From: Auanema rhodensis
Taxonomy: Eukaryota; Nematoda; Chromadorea; Rhabditida; Rhabditidae
Direction: 5' to 3'
Assembly: GCA_964057225.1 (NCBI GenBank)
Contig: OZ059894.1
Coordinates: 17,142,476 to 17,206,475 of the forward strand
Length of the DNA stretch: 64,000 nt
Under the pieces are notes generated by a model that was not told the origin of the DNA, ran no database searches, and was given only the letters and a program-made list of their open reading frames with translations. The stretch's first letter is position 1. Each line of letters opens with the position of its first letter. A program made the position numbers and the translations under genes. Positions 1-12,180 of this stretch are shown one piece after another.

Positions 1-276
1 ATTCGGCTAATCAAAATCCACCTCATGTAAATCAACATACGAGTAATGAGCCTTATTCGGATCAAGTTTGTTTTTTCACTGTTAATTTTCCAATATATTA
101 ATTGAAGGTGACCATGAATGAGAAAGTAATCAAAGAAGAAGTTGTTGGCTTCGATGAGGTATAAAAAAAACAATTATTTTCGATCATTGTGATTTTTCTA
201 GGATAGTTTAAATGAAGATGAAGCTATAGTTGCTGGTTCAGGATGTTTGGAATTTAATAGAGCTTTGTGGACTTAA
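1..276 (+). CDS. 3' end of an unidentified gene (partial)
   Basis: I do not recognise this protein. The window opens inside an exon (frame starting at base 3). The reading continues SDQ / VTMNEKVIKEEVVGFDE / DSLNEDEAIVAGSGCLEF..., ending LWT and TAA at 274-276. Two short introns (about 70-107 and 163-203) have GT...AG ends, and the frame is kept across both. The C-terminus is acidic, with no visible membrane segment. The next start codon (mrps-11, 495) is only 218 bp away on the same strand, which in nematodes suggests an operon. The 5' part lies outside the window. Confidence 0.6.
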
Positions 277-494
277 AATGTTGTGTGATACTCAACTTAC
301 ACTAGTTCTTTCACGGATTTATTAGTTTATGTACTTTGCAATGCCGGTATTTTCTGTTAAACAGTGCTGTCTGAATATGATCTCAATTTTTTCCAATGTT
401 TTGTTCTATTTTCCTTTTCTGAGTTCAGCGGTTAGAACCGTTTATTTATCTCGTATTATTTTTTTATATTTTTTTAATGGAATTTTTTCTGTAG

Positions 495-1287
495 ATGTCA
501 GTTGGACGTCTAGCTCTGGAATTTGGCCGTTTGCTCAGTGTTCAAAGACCTCAGTTTTCTAGGGGTATAGTAACTAGTTCACGGGTTTTTGATAGTATTA
601 GAGATGCCCAAAGACAAGGGACCAAAGTTCCATCATATCAACAAGTGAGTTTGCTTATGAAAGTTTTTCATTAGTTTATGTCGTAATTTGTAGGAAACTC
701 TAGAGGGAACATCTGGTGCTAATATGCGCAGTACTGTGAACCTTAGTGGAATTGATTCTCGATTTCCCACTTCTGAAACTTTAAAGCAAGTACGGTGATA
801 GCTCAATTAATTCTATTCATTACGCGATTTTAGGAATTCAATGGGATTGTTTACAATGAGCTTCCAATCGTATACATTAAAGCTACAAAAAATAATACTC
901 TAGTCACAGTAACAGATCACAAGAATAATATGATCACATACACATCTTGTCGTCTAGAAGGATTCAAAAATGCTCGTAAAAAGACAACTATTGGTTTGGG
1001 ATAAAAATTAATAAACGTATTCCAAAACTAAATTTCAGCTGGTCAGACCACAGGAGTTGCTGCTGGGCAAAGATTAGTAAGAAGAGGTATTAGAACTGTT
1101 AGAGTTCAGGTAAATGCTCTTTGTATGCTAACATTTTCAATATTTCATTTAGGTTAAAGGATTAGGTCCTGGAAGAATGACATGTATTAAAGGATTAACC
1201 GTGGCTGGAGTTGAAGTTGTTTCAATAACTGATCATACTCCTCTACCTGAACTAGGTCCACGCCCCAGAAAAATTAGAAGAGTGTAA
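495..1287 (+). CDS. mrps-11: mitochondrial small ribosomal subunit protein uS11m (MRPS11)
   Basis: Predicted protein of the mitoribosome small-subunit platform. Five exons (495-644, 694-789, 834-993, 1039-1109, 1153-1287) join in frame to 203 residues. The C-terminal about 120 residues carry the uS11 fold signature: IVYIKATKNNTLVTVTD, then a KKTTIAGQTTGVAAGQR segment, VRVQVKGLGPGR and SITDHTPLPELGPRPRKIRRV at the end. The GPGR and final GPRPRK...RRV are typical of the family's rRNA-binding tail. The N-terminal about 60 residues are basic and poor in acidic residues (MSVGRLALEFGRLL), consistent with a mitochondrial import sequence. The ATG directly follows a TTTTTTCTGTAG tract, so trans-splicing immediately before the start is plausible. 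The upstream gene is on the same strand 218 bp away, so the two may share an operon. Confident on identity; exon edges predicted. Confidence 0.93.
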
Positions 1288-1373
1288 CCGTTGCTATGTT
1301 TTTCTTAGATTTTCTAGTTGTTTTACTGTTACATATTGTTTTGAAATAGTTTTTCTTTATGTTATTAATCATA

Positions 1374-4300
1374 TCAAGGTAAAGTCTTGGAGCTATAATC
1401 TTTTTCACATTTTCTTCTTGACAAGTAATTGATCATCGATTGAAAGGAACGCCGTTCTGCTTTCCTGAATATTATGTATTCTGTGTTTTTCGTAATAGAA
1501 GCCGTTACCGTGGTCGATCCGGATCTTCACAGGATAACGGATGTGATTCTTCACTTGGCTCTTCCGCTTCTTCAACTGTTGAGGGCAATTGTTCAGGTAT
1601 AAGGGATAATCTGATATTTAATCTTATTCATTAACAAGCAATAATATCTTACCGTGATCTAAAATGAACGGAGTTGTTTAGATCAATGTTTTGGCTTAAA
1701 GCTATTCTGTCTTCTAACTCCTCAAGTTCTTCTATCTCGTTCATGTCGTGTATGCTAGGCCGTGAAGGTGGAATTCGTCTTTGTACTAAAAAATATACTA
1801 TTAATTTTCAACTTTCTCTTACTACTTGGCTGTTGCGTGATAGAAGAAGTGAAGGCTGAATCAAAGGATTTAGAAATTACAATCTGAAATTTGTTTTCTT
1901 AATTCGCTTGTTCATTAAACACATTAGAAACCTGACTACATTCACTGTCATCACTAGTAACTGTTGTGCAATTTGAAGATTTGCTTAAACCTGACTCTTC
2001 TCTTATTAAATCAGCAAGAACTATAATATATATAAATTATATTATTTTGAAGCATTAAGTCTTACTTAAAATGTCTCCATCTTCGGTATCCACCATACGC
2101 ATAACGTCATCGATAGATAAAGAACGTGGTAAAAAGCGATATCTAGAGCTGGTATTAACTATATCAATGTATAACGTAATAAAATCTTACTTTGAATGAG
2201 AAACTGCTCTTACTAAACTAGAATTAGTACTTGTGTGTGAAGGAAATGATAAAACCGTTTGGCACGTTTTGTTTCCTTTGCTTCTATTGGCCATCATAGC
2301 TTGTACTGCTTCACGACTGAGCGAATGCAGAGAGGATGAAGTCCGAAAAACGCCTGTAAGTAATGAGAAGTAGGTATTTTTTAAATGAAAATGATTTTTC
2401 TAAGATACAGCTGCCTCCTTCTCCAAACTGATTTATAATAAAATTCTTACCAAGACTGCTTCCACGTCGCCGAACTTCAAGATAAGGAACTCCTTTTTGA
2501 TCAATCGCTCTACCAGCTTCATAAGTACGCTCGAGTTTAGCCTGCAATCGATATATAAACATATATGTATTTGTTTTTAAAATGTAAAGAAATAACCTGT
2601 ATCAGGTTAATACACATAGAAACCAGGGACAGTCCAATGAGGATCAAAAGAAATATGAGAAGAAGATATTTGGGTTGTGTTGGAGTAATATCTCCTAATC
2701 CGATTGTGCTGAAATTATAGATTATTGTTTCGTATTTCTGCTAATTTTACCTAAGTGATATGAAGAAAAAGTAAAAAGCAACAAAATAATCCCAATCATC
2801 CTCCCACAACAACACTGTAGCAGAGCAAATGAAAATCCAACCCACAACAACAAGTAAGGCAACGGGAATTGGTAGATTGAAGACATCAAGCTCTAAACAA
2901 AAGTTATGATTGAAACTGTTGATGCATTGAATGAAGAACACCTTTTTTATCCTCTTCATCCAATCGTCTAATCTCTTCCAAAGTTTGCTTTGTACAGTAT
3001 CGGAAGATACGGCGACATCCTCGCTTTACCTGCCACCACGGCCAGTTCAGACCTTTCGTAAGTAATTTTCCTGCAACATTAATGAAAAATAAATAAATAT
3101 TATTTGCAGAATAGTTCTTTTCAATATTCAGTACGCTTCAATCATAGTACTTTAAGAATGACCGTGAAATGGTATATTACCATATTGACATTGGGATGTT
3201 ATATTATGCTAATTCTGTGTCCTTTTATGAGCATGGATTCAACAGCATTGTTTCAAGCTTATTTAACACTGCTTTTCCAAACAAGGCCATAAATCAGCCT
3301 TATTTATCGATCAATTTCCTTGATCATTATTGAATATCCATTTCAACAGTAAACATAAATATGGCACTTTGAACTTTTATGAAGCATGGAGATCAATGCC
3401 ATAAGCTGAAAAAGCTACCAGTGCTATTCACGAACAGGAAATCAATAAGCCTCTTGTGCTCTTCCTAATGATAAATGAGCCTGCAATGCAACTTGGTTAT
3501 CTCGACGGCTTCCGATCTCATTCTATACTTTACAAACGACATTTCGATTTGAATAAAGAGAAAAATGGCTGCAACTCGTCTGCTTGCCGATGTACCAAAG
3601 CATTCATTCATATATCTTTCAGTTCAAATTTTTTTCCTTCATATTTGAATGGGATTTTTGATATTCATTATTTTCTACAGTTTTTTTAGAACAAGCAAAG
3701 ATCAGCAGCTCACCGAAATCGTCCAATATGGATAGAACTAAAGGAATACCAAAAATAGCATAAATCATAGTGAAAACACGTCCAGCTACTGTTGATGGAT
3801 AGAGATGGCCATATCCAATTGTGGTGCATATTGTCTGAACCAATAAAGAAATCTTAAACAATAAGAAATGCTAAAAACCTGAGCATAAAGCATGGAATGC
3901 CAGAAATCCCAGGGAATTTTTTGATCTGTATATTTGATATCTAACTGTCTCTCATATCGCTTCATTTCACTAAGCAGTTTTTTAGTAACCTAAAATAGAA
4001 CCATGTGAATTATTTCAAAAATATATATTACTTGCTCAGTTTGTTCTTGAGTTAAAAAGAACAAATATTCAGTATTATTAAACATTAATGGAATAATATC
4101 CTTAACAAATGTAGTTCGGTTTTCAGCTATTCTGAAATAGATCATCAAATTCAGTTGAGCCACTTAATTTTAATACTTTTGATTCCATATTAGTTCTTTT
4201 TCTGTGTCAAACTCAGCTTCACACATGTAAAATATTCCAGCACCCAAAAATTGATATAAGACAAGAATTGAAAAAAGCATAACATGTTTAAGACCATAAT

Positions 4301-4578
4301 CATGATAGATCTGAAATAAATTTAAGTTTATAGAGATTTCAAAAAAGAGAGTTTTCAACTTTATTCAGCACTGTGACCCATCTTGGCACTTTACGAGCTC
4401 TAATATTTCTCTCTACTAGAGTTCCTACTGTTTGAGCCTATAATAAATTTAAAAATATCAACATTCTTATTATTCTTATTTGGATTTCATTTTCTTAAAT
4501 ATAATCCAATACCTTATTTCGGAAAGACTGTCGCGCTTTTTCGAGCCGCGACAGATTTGTCGCCGGTGATTTCCTCAT
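1374..4578 (-). CDS. TWK-type two-pore-domain potassium channel
   Basis: K2P channel subunit giving background K+ conductance at the plasma membrane. From the minus-strand ATG at 4578 the exons read MRKSPATNLSRLEKARQSF, a short N-terminus, then M1 (HVMLFSILVLYQFLGAGIF, about 4300-4225), an extracellular loop with an NRT glycosylation site, pore 1 with selectivity filter TTIGYGH (about 3835-3800), M2 (VFTMIYAIFGIPLVLSIL), M3 (LPIPVALLVVVGWIFICSA, about 2880-2820), pore 2 with STIGLGD (about 2715), and M4 (YLLLIFLLILIGLSLVSM). A long acidic/Ser-rich cytosolic tail runs through several small exons to TGA at 1374-1376. All introns are about 50 nt except one of about 630 nt between M2 and M3 (3076-3705). 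The nematode TWK family is large, so no symbol is assigned. The tail exons are frame-consistent but predicted. Confidence 0.9.
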
Positions 4579-5521
4579 TTTAACATTTCATCGTGCTTAA
4601 AACAATATAAAATAATATGTCATGTTCAAATGATTAAAAATAAAAATTGTGATTTTCTGAAAATCAAAAAATCATAAGAACATAGTTAATTAGTCTTGCC
4701 GGCAATGAAGAGAAAAATATTGTTTTATAAGAAAAGAGTTACAGGCGATAATGATATGGACCAGAAAAATAAAACTGACGTTTGCAATTTCTTGTTTACT
4801 TCAGCTCTTGTTCCTTTAAACTGCCTTTCCTTCTGGTGCTCGAATCTCTAGCCACTAGGGAATAAGGATTGCATCTGCCCTTTTGGCCTTTTTATCTCCA
4901 TCTTCAGTCTCGTCCTGCTCTCTCTTTCTCGGCTTGTCTTCATGTCCACTTCTTATTCCATTATATACTATCTTTTGTCCCTTTCACATCTATCATAATT
5001 TCGGTTGTCTATAGTTCTATAAACTAAATCTTAACGTCCTCGGCTTTCTTTCAGATGCTGAAAGCGTTCGCATTCTAAGAAAGTCGGATGGTAGCAATAT
5101 GTTTACTAGTGTTCAAAGAAATTTGTGAACACAGCACTAGATTATCAATAAACTTTGATTAAACTGTATTTCTTAATTTGAATTAAATATCAAGCTTTAA
5201 GAACATAAGAAAAAATATTTATTACCAGTCACAATGTTGGCGACCCGAATCATTAATCTAGGATAAATGTATATAGGTACTGTATAACAATAATAATATA
5301 AATATATGAATGTATATATAAATATATATATTAACACATGATAAATACAATATATAAAGAAAACATTGTAAAATGGAGCTCACATAAAGCTGCAGAAGGC
5401 GATAAGCAACATCATTCTGATATCAAAGGCACATGGATTTGATAATGGCAATTACTTATATGCTCATAGAGCAGTTTGTTTAGTAATTTTATATTTAAAT
5501 TAGATTTTGAATTATTCATAA
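4579..5521. other. intergenic, AT-rich
   Basis: This lies upstream of the K+ channel and downstream of the hexosaminidase (both minus strand). It includes an AT dinucleotide-rich stretch at about 5280-5350. I see no coding region or RNA gene. Confidence 0.5.
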
Positions 5522-8076
5522 TTAAAGCTCTAATTTTCGTTTAATAGGGAAATGTCGTTTAGGATAAACTCTTAAACGTTGTAAACGCTGAGCTTCATCG
5601 AACATTTTCTTCATCTTGTCAGTAGTTGGTGACATAGTTATATATAAGAATTCGTCAATTGTATTTTCAACAAATAGCGGAGTCATTTCACGTCTGAAAA
5701 ATTCAAGTCTAAGTTTTTTAAGGAAATATCAAACTACCTGAGAGTATTCTCGACATCGTTTAATTGATTATATAGATCTCTAACAATAGGCTCAATCTGC
5801 TTCAAATACCTTCAAAATAAATAAATTATTATTCAATCCATAAAGATTTGTATTACCAATTTTGACTGAAATCATGACGCATACTATAAGGAGAAAGCCA
5901 ACCCATGATATGATGATTTTTGCTTAATTCATCTTCTACGTGAGCAATTGTTTGACGAGCTACTCCTTGGAACATCTTGTACACTTGCGATCCTAAATTT
6001 TGAATTTTAAGAATAATTTTAAAAGTAAAGTTCAAAGAAAATAGTTAGAAAAATTTAAATCATATTAACCTGGGAAATCGCAAGTTGCACTAACTATATT
6101 CAAATCTTGAACATCGAATGATGAACAGCCTAACAGTTTACCTGCCTTTGTACGAGCTGTATTTGTGTTCTAAAAATATACAAAACTAAGTTCGATTTTA
6201 AAAAATTGAATATAATCATTTGAAGAATACTTACGACATTATCTCCTAATAAAGCTATTTGAATTTGTAATATCATTGATGGAGTTCCCATGGGAAGAAT
6301 TTCACATAAAGCTGCCATATGATCATATCTAAGAAGAAATAAATGTTAAAAGAACATGTAGAAGTGATGAATGATACCTCTGCCAGCCTGTGATAATAAT
6401 TCCCCCAAACTTCCTGAATTTCTTTTCTTGACTCTATAAATCAAGCAGAATATATTTTTTGTTTATATTTTATCAAAAAGAATTACTAATTTAGTATTTA
6501 TCCAGGCACGATTATTTGCTTCATAATGTCGAATATCGATATATTTCGCGGATGGGAAGTTTGCCCCCTTGTATGCTGATGAAGCCCAAATTATAGGGAA
6601 ATTGTCGGCTAGGGTTGAAAAACTCCAATCTATAATTTTTTATTGAGATGAGAGATCATGAAATTTTTCGTTCGAACCGTTCATGGTGACTATGTTTTCG
6701 GAATAATCCCAGACAACTGGCTGAATATATTTTGAAAGTTCCAATCGTTTGATAAGGCGACCATCAAAATCTTTGAGCATATCATGCCACGCCAAAACTC
6801 TTCAAATATGAGAAAATAGACAAAATGATTTGTATCAAACAAACGTTGTGTTAGTCATTGATTTCACATATTGAGCGATGCCCTTCAGATGACTAAGAGC
6901 TAATGTCTGTCGTCCACCATCCATGCCATGCTTGGCAATCCAATCTTTAGATTTTGTACAAACACCGAACTGAAGATAATACTATTATTTTTATACTATT
7001 CTATATTTACTGATCGCTATAACCTATATTGCAATCAAAGACACTGGAAAACGATATTTACCTCAAACGCTTCATCTGCTCCTATGTGGAAATAAGGAAT
7101 TTCAAATTCGTTGTGAACATCGATAACTTGTTTCAATGCATCTTTCACTACTTGAACGCCTTCTTCATCTCCAAGACATAATACCTTAAAAAATTTGATT
7201 TAGATATTAAATTAATTCAAATTGCTTTGAAAACCTGAGGATAAGCTTCATTTTCACGCAAATGTTTGAACTCTTCTAATTTCAATATCCATTCTAAATG
7301 ACCAAATGTTTGAACCAGTGGAATTATATCTAATCCCAAATTGCTAAAATAAGATATTTAGATACAGTTCTCCCGATTCCTTGTCTTACGTAGCCTCAGT
7401 TAAAATTTCGCGTACATCATCCATAGAATAGAAATCGGTACCTCTTGCCAGCTCCAATCTGCCTGTCCATGGAAACGTCTCTTCCCACTCAATAAGAACA
7501 CCTGGAATCAATAAACTGGGAATACGAAAACGTCAACAATATAATAAATAGCTGAAAAAAACGAATCTCCCACCTGTAGCTCCAGCTTTAGCTATAAGCC
7601 CGAGAAGCTGTTTAAAATATGGAACTTTTGGGGCTGCTCCTTTTAAATCAAAGTGCACAATTACATTTTCATAAAACTCTTTCTAAATCAGGAGTAGGAG
7701 ATGAAAACTAAAAAAGTTTACTACCTCTCTATTTTTCTTTGGTTTATGTCTAATATTGCTGACTTGCTTTTGAGGCTCAGGAATCTTGACTACTTCCTGA
7801 ATAGAAATATCTATGCTCGTGCTGATTATTCAATGAAAAACTCACTGGTTGTTCTTTAACAAACGTAGGCAAGTTTTCAGCCTTTTCAAGGTTCTATAAT
7901 TGAAATTACAATGAATAGAAGTAGAATAAAAGTATTCTAACCTCTTCATGATGATAACTTACTCCTCGTGGATGAGATGATGTTATTTGAATGAATATAA
8001 CAAACAAGCAAACAACTAAAATACTTTTAAAGAAGATTCCCCATCCGCGTCGTCGTACAGAACGAATAGTTAACAT
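5522..8076 (-). CDS. membrane-anchored GH20 beta-N-acetylhexosaminidase (HEXD-like)
   Basis: Glycoside hydrolase family 20 enzyme expected to release terminal N-acetylhexosamine. The minus-strand start at 8076 gives MLTIRSVRRRGWGIFFK followed by a hydrophobic segment (SILVVCLFVIFIQI), a type II signal-anchor layout seen in Golgi/secretory enzymes. A Lys/Glu-rich stem follows, then the barrel: VHFDLKGAAPKVPYFKQLL, LIEWEETFPW, GLDIIPLVQTFGHLEW, and the catalytic motif IPYFHIGADEAFE (about 7100-7060) with the H-x-G-A-D-E Asp-Glu pair. Later come VLAWHDMLKDFDGR, VVWDYSENIV and IIWASSAYKGAN, all typical of the HEXD subfamily. The C-terminus is basic (RVYPKRHFPIKRKLEL) and ends with TAA at 5522-5524. 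Introns are about 45-60 nt. No disabling change seen. Nematodes carry several paralogues (hex-2 to hex-5 type), so no symbol is given. Confidence 0.92.
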
Positions 8077-9859
8077 GTTTTATGGAACCATTCAAATGAT
8101 ATCGGAAATAATAAATTATATTATAAATAAACAAGAAGTACAGATATTATTCAATTGAAGATTTCTAACTAAATATACAGATATGAAATATGATTATGTT
8201 TTCAACTGTTCTATATATATTTATAAAAGCGATGAATGAATGACAATTCAAAAAAGGATGATTGCATGATGAAAAATCATAATAATTAGACGAAAATGTT
8301 CTTTCTCTATTGAAAAAAAAGTTTTTATTAAAATCACGTCTACAAGAAGAAAAACTGCAGAAATCTAAAAAAATATTTTTGTTTTTCTGAAAAAAAAGAA
8401 CTGCGAAATGTATAGTAAGTACAAAGATCTTTTATTCGTGGAAAATACACGATATGAATTCTCTTTCAATCCAAAAAGACTAAAAAATCAATCTGCTATA
8501 TATGAGAAGCTTAAACTACTAATTACACCTTACACCACATATCTTATTTTTAAATGAATTTGTATGTATATAGATAAAATAATTCTTACATACATATAAG
8601 TATCTTGAAATATAAAGTTGTATAGTTAATTTCGATACCTATATCATTAAACAATACAATATTGATATAGCATGAAATTAGAAGAGTTGGTAATGATAGC
8701 AAGAGAAAGAGAGATAGAGAAAAAAAAACTTAATATGACCATATAAAAGAAAATTTGATTTGAAATGATAATAAGCGATATGTATGTATATAATAATAGA
8801 AAAAAACCAAACTCTACAATACGAATAGAAATTTATCGAGTTATATGGATTTCATATAAAAACAGATAAAATCCGATTGATAAAATGTGACCTGAAGCAA
8901 AGTAAAAGCAAAACAAAATTCTATAAAGAATGGTTTTACACTTTATAGCAGATACTAACAATGTTTCATCTATGATTTGGTAATATTTACAGAATGTAGA
9001 ATAGAAATATTCGGATGATATAGAGGAAAGTCAAGGTTATACGTTCAATAGATCCTGAAACCGTGCCAACAGAGTAATTCAAAATTTATCGTGGATTTCT
9101 GGGGGAAGGTAGTTTGAAATAGAAAAAGGGAAAAAGAGGATGTTAGTTCTGTGGTAATGTATTATGAAATGGGTAAGAGCGGATGAGTGAAAAAAGGATA
9201 AGTAGATACACAGTCGTTTAATCAAATGGATAAAGCAAAAATACTTCGACATCAATAAAGAGATATTAGACAAGATGATTGTTCTGAAGATTGCCGGCTA
9301 GTTGAAGATATATAAAAGTCGAAAAAGAAAAGCGCAGTTCAGAAAATTTAATTTGCTAAGATGTGGGAAAGATAGATAAAAGTGTTAGTTTGTCTCTTAT
9401 CTGAAAGGTCTTGTATGTAGTTAGTTACAACTAAAACAGAAATGAGATTTCAAATAGAAATTGTCTCCATGAAAATATCTTTCTGTAATAGTAGGTTATG
9501 TAAAATACAAAGTAATTGATGAATATAAGAACATTCAAAGATCCAGCTAACAATGACCTGTCATTATTGAACGAGAGATCAAAGACAACACGAAAATAAA
9601 AAAGAAAAGCAACTGGTGAATGCGAAATTTGGATGGGAGCCAATAAGCTTGTTTATGAAAGATTTCATGTAAATCCGAAGAAATGATTTGGTTATGAACC
9701 CACAAGTTAGTTTGTCAGAAACAAGGGATAGATTAGTTTAGATTGAGTTATTGAGTTAGACAAAGCACAGGGAGGCAATAGGAGGTAGAAATGAAAAAAA
9801 AAGACAAAAAAGAGTGAATAAAAGACTAAGAGATTTAACAAATATGAATAGTAAAATTG

Positions 9860-9948
9860 TTAGAAAGAGAGAGGAGATAGAGATGAATAGATAGAGAGAT
9901 AGAGAGATAGATATATATATATATATAGAGAGAGAGATATAAAGAGAT

Positions 9949-9988
<40 letters not shown>
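9860..9988. repeat. (GATA/GA/TA)n microsatellite
   Basis: A run of AGATAG units is followed by (TA)8-9 and then an unbroken (GA)n tract of about 20 repeats to roughly 9988. Confidence 0.9.
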
Positions 9989-9990
<2 letters not shown>

Positions 9991-10155
9991 ACAGCAAGAA
10001 AATGGGAGGAAATGTTGATATACTAAGAGTATTAATCGATAAGGTTATGCACTGATAAGGAGACAGTGTGGAGATGGTTAATGTTGACGAGTAGTGAACC
10101 TAAAAACTGTATAGGAAATTGATTCACAACAGGTTTCACAACACAGGAGGCTTAC

Positions 10156-10275
10156 GGATTCAGAACAGAAGCAACATCATTGATCTGTTGCAGAAAAGTG
10201 TCATTAGCCATACGAGATCTGATCTTTGTTGTCGCTTTGCTATTATGATTATGGAACTCATATGCGAAAGAAGAC
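10156..10275 (-). CDS. orphan exon-like segment
   Basis: I do not recognise the product. On the minus strand a 120-nt segment is bounded by GTGTTAG and a GTAAGC donor and is open in one frame, reading SSFAYEFHNHNSKATTKIRS then RMANDTFLQQINDVASVLNP. It is less AT-biased than its surroundings and its amino-acid mix looks like real protein. No partner exon could be placed confidently nearby. It may be one exon of a long-intron gene or a remnant. Confidence 0.35.
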
Positions 10276-12108
10276 CTAACACGCGGTCGATGATGTGAGA
10301 GTAAAAGAAAATGTATAGAAAACGTAAGAAAGAGAGGTGTACAACCGGTCAAAACTAAAGAGAGAAGAACAAGAATGAAAATTAGGATAAAGAGAAAAGG
10401 TTACAAACACACGATTTGTAGAGAATCGAAGAAATGTTTCCAACTAGATGCGGTTATGAACATATGTTCCTCTTTTTCAAAGAATTTGTCATTTATTTGC
10501 AGATGAAAATGACAAATTCTTGTTAGAAAAAAGGTGAAGAATATCTTGAGAAAGTTGCTACTAGGACTACAAAGTATATTGATATTTAGAAGATCAAACT
10601 ATTATACAATCAGCAAAGGTTCAAATACAGCATTGAGCAATTGCCCGAATTGAACACAGAGCGTAACCAAGGTAACGAACATTGAAAGTGATCAGGAAAC
10701 CTTTTGCCTGAATGTTGTGGAAGGAATGATCACAATTATCAATTAAGTGATAAAAGTTAATAGAGACTAATATAATATCACAATTTATATAATATTGATA
10801 TAGATATGAATTGGTCTATAGAATTCATCTATGGAACAGATGGCAATATAGAGACTTTTGTGCAATAAACCTCAATGAGGCAACAGCTCGTTTAAACATT
10901 TGGATGTGAAAATTAAAGTTTCGAAGATATTAAGGAAATAAACGACATGAGAATGAGTATTTTGATTTCTATGACAATTTACGAAAAAAATCTACAATTA
11001 TAGGATAAAGATGCGATAAATAGATAGAAAGAACATCAAAAGGACAGCATATTAGCGAAGATGTATTAAGAAACAGAATTTGTACAATTGAGGTAGGAAG
11101 AAAAAGTGGAGAAGGAATAAAGGAATTGGAAAAGTAGGAGATATTGCTAAGGTTGTTTGACCTCGAAAGTAAGAAAGAAAAGAAATAGATTATGACTTGG
11201 ACAATGAGAGTCAGGAAGAAAATAAAGTATAAATTCGTCACTCTACATTTGGATTTATACCGCATTATTGAGATCAAATCCCAACTAAACGGATGAAGTA
11301 GTATAAATAAGTGAGGAAAGCATGGAAAAGCCAGAATATACTGGGAAAGTTTGACAGATATTTAAACAAAAATTTCCATGAGGCTTCCAATTAATTAGCA
11401 ACCTATGTATGGCAGTACTGCATAATAAATCCAGACAAAAACAGCTATTTTAATAGAATAACATGTAGTAAAAGAAAAACTTTTACTAATGCTAACAGCT
11501 TCAATATCGGACAGTCACATTCATTCATGTTCAATAACAGAGATATATACGTGAACGAGAAACAAAGGCCATAAAAGGAAGATGCTCTCAGTTGTTCAAC
11601 CATTATCAAATGTTCTGGCTTTGTTTCGAGGAAAACCCAAATTGAAGAGACCAATCAGCGACTCATTATTGAATTATAGGACATTTCATGAGAATGACAA
11701 CTAAATAAATGAGATTTTGATGTTGACGGATTTATTTAACCATTTTTTAAGAAAGTTATTATTGTGACTGAATTTTTCAGAAATGCGGAAAATGGACTCA
11801 GCAAAGTAACACAGAAACAACTTGGATAAACACTAGTTTTTTTGTTATTCTGCTATATCTTACACTCTGTTTTTTCTCGGAAAAACTTTTAAAAAATGGC
11901 ATACGTATATTCCAAACAAAGATCATAAGCTAACTCTTGGTGAAAGAATGCAAGAATAATTGAGTATATCTTTATGAATTTTCTAGTTTAAAGTCTACCA
12001 AGACAAAAACTTTTAATCGAGGTTGAAATCGAGTTAGTAGTTCGAATTAAAAAACTTCTATCGATCTGCTTTACGAAACTTCAGCATAACTAGCAGAGTA
12101 GAAAATCA

Positions 12109-12180
12109 GGCCGAGTGGTCTAGTGGTATGATTCTCGCTTAGGGTGCGAGAGGTCCCGGGATCGATCCCCGGCTCGGCCC
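12109..12180 (+). tRNA. tRNA-Pro (anticodon AGG)
   Basis: A 72-nt cloverleaf. The acceptor stem GGCCGAG/CTCGGCC is perfect, the anticodon stem CTCGC/GCGAG encloses the loop TTAGGGT (anticodon AGG), and the T-stem CCGGG/CCCGG closes the loop ATCGATC. The D-arm contains the A-box TGGTCTAGTGG. A T-rich terminator follows within 15 nt. Its body is identical to the array copies at 59-62 kb, but its flanks are unrelated to the array unit. Confidence 0.97.

Larger units (their letters stand above)
8077..12108. other. gene-poor, plus-strand purine-rich region
   Basis: Low-complexity AT-rich DNA in which the plus strand is visibly A/G-rich. Apart from the exon-like island at 10156-10275 (-) and the GA/TA microsatellite I see no supportable gene. 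Short open frames here look like composition artefacts. Confidence 0.5.
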
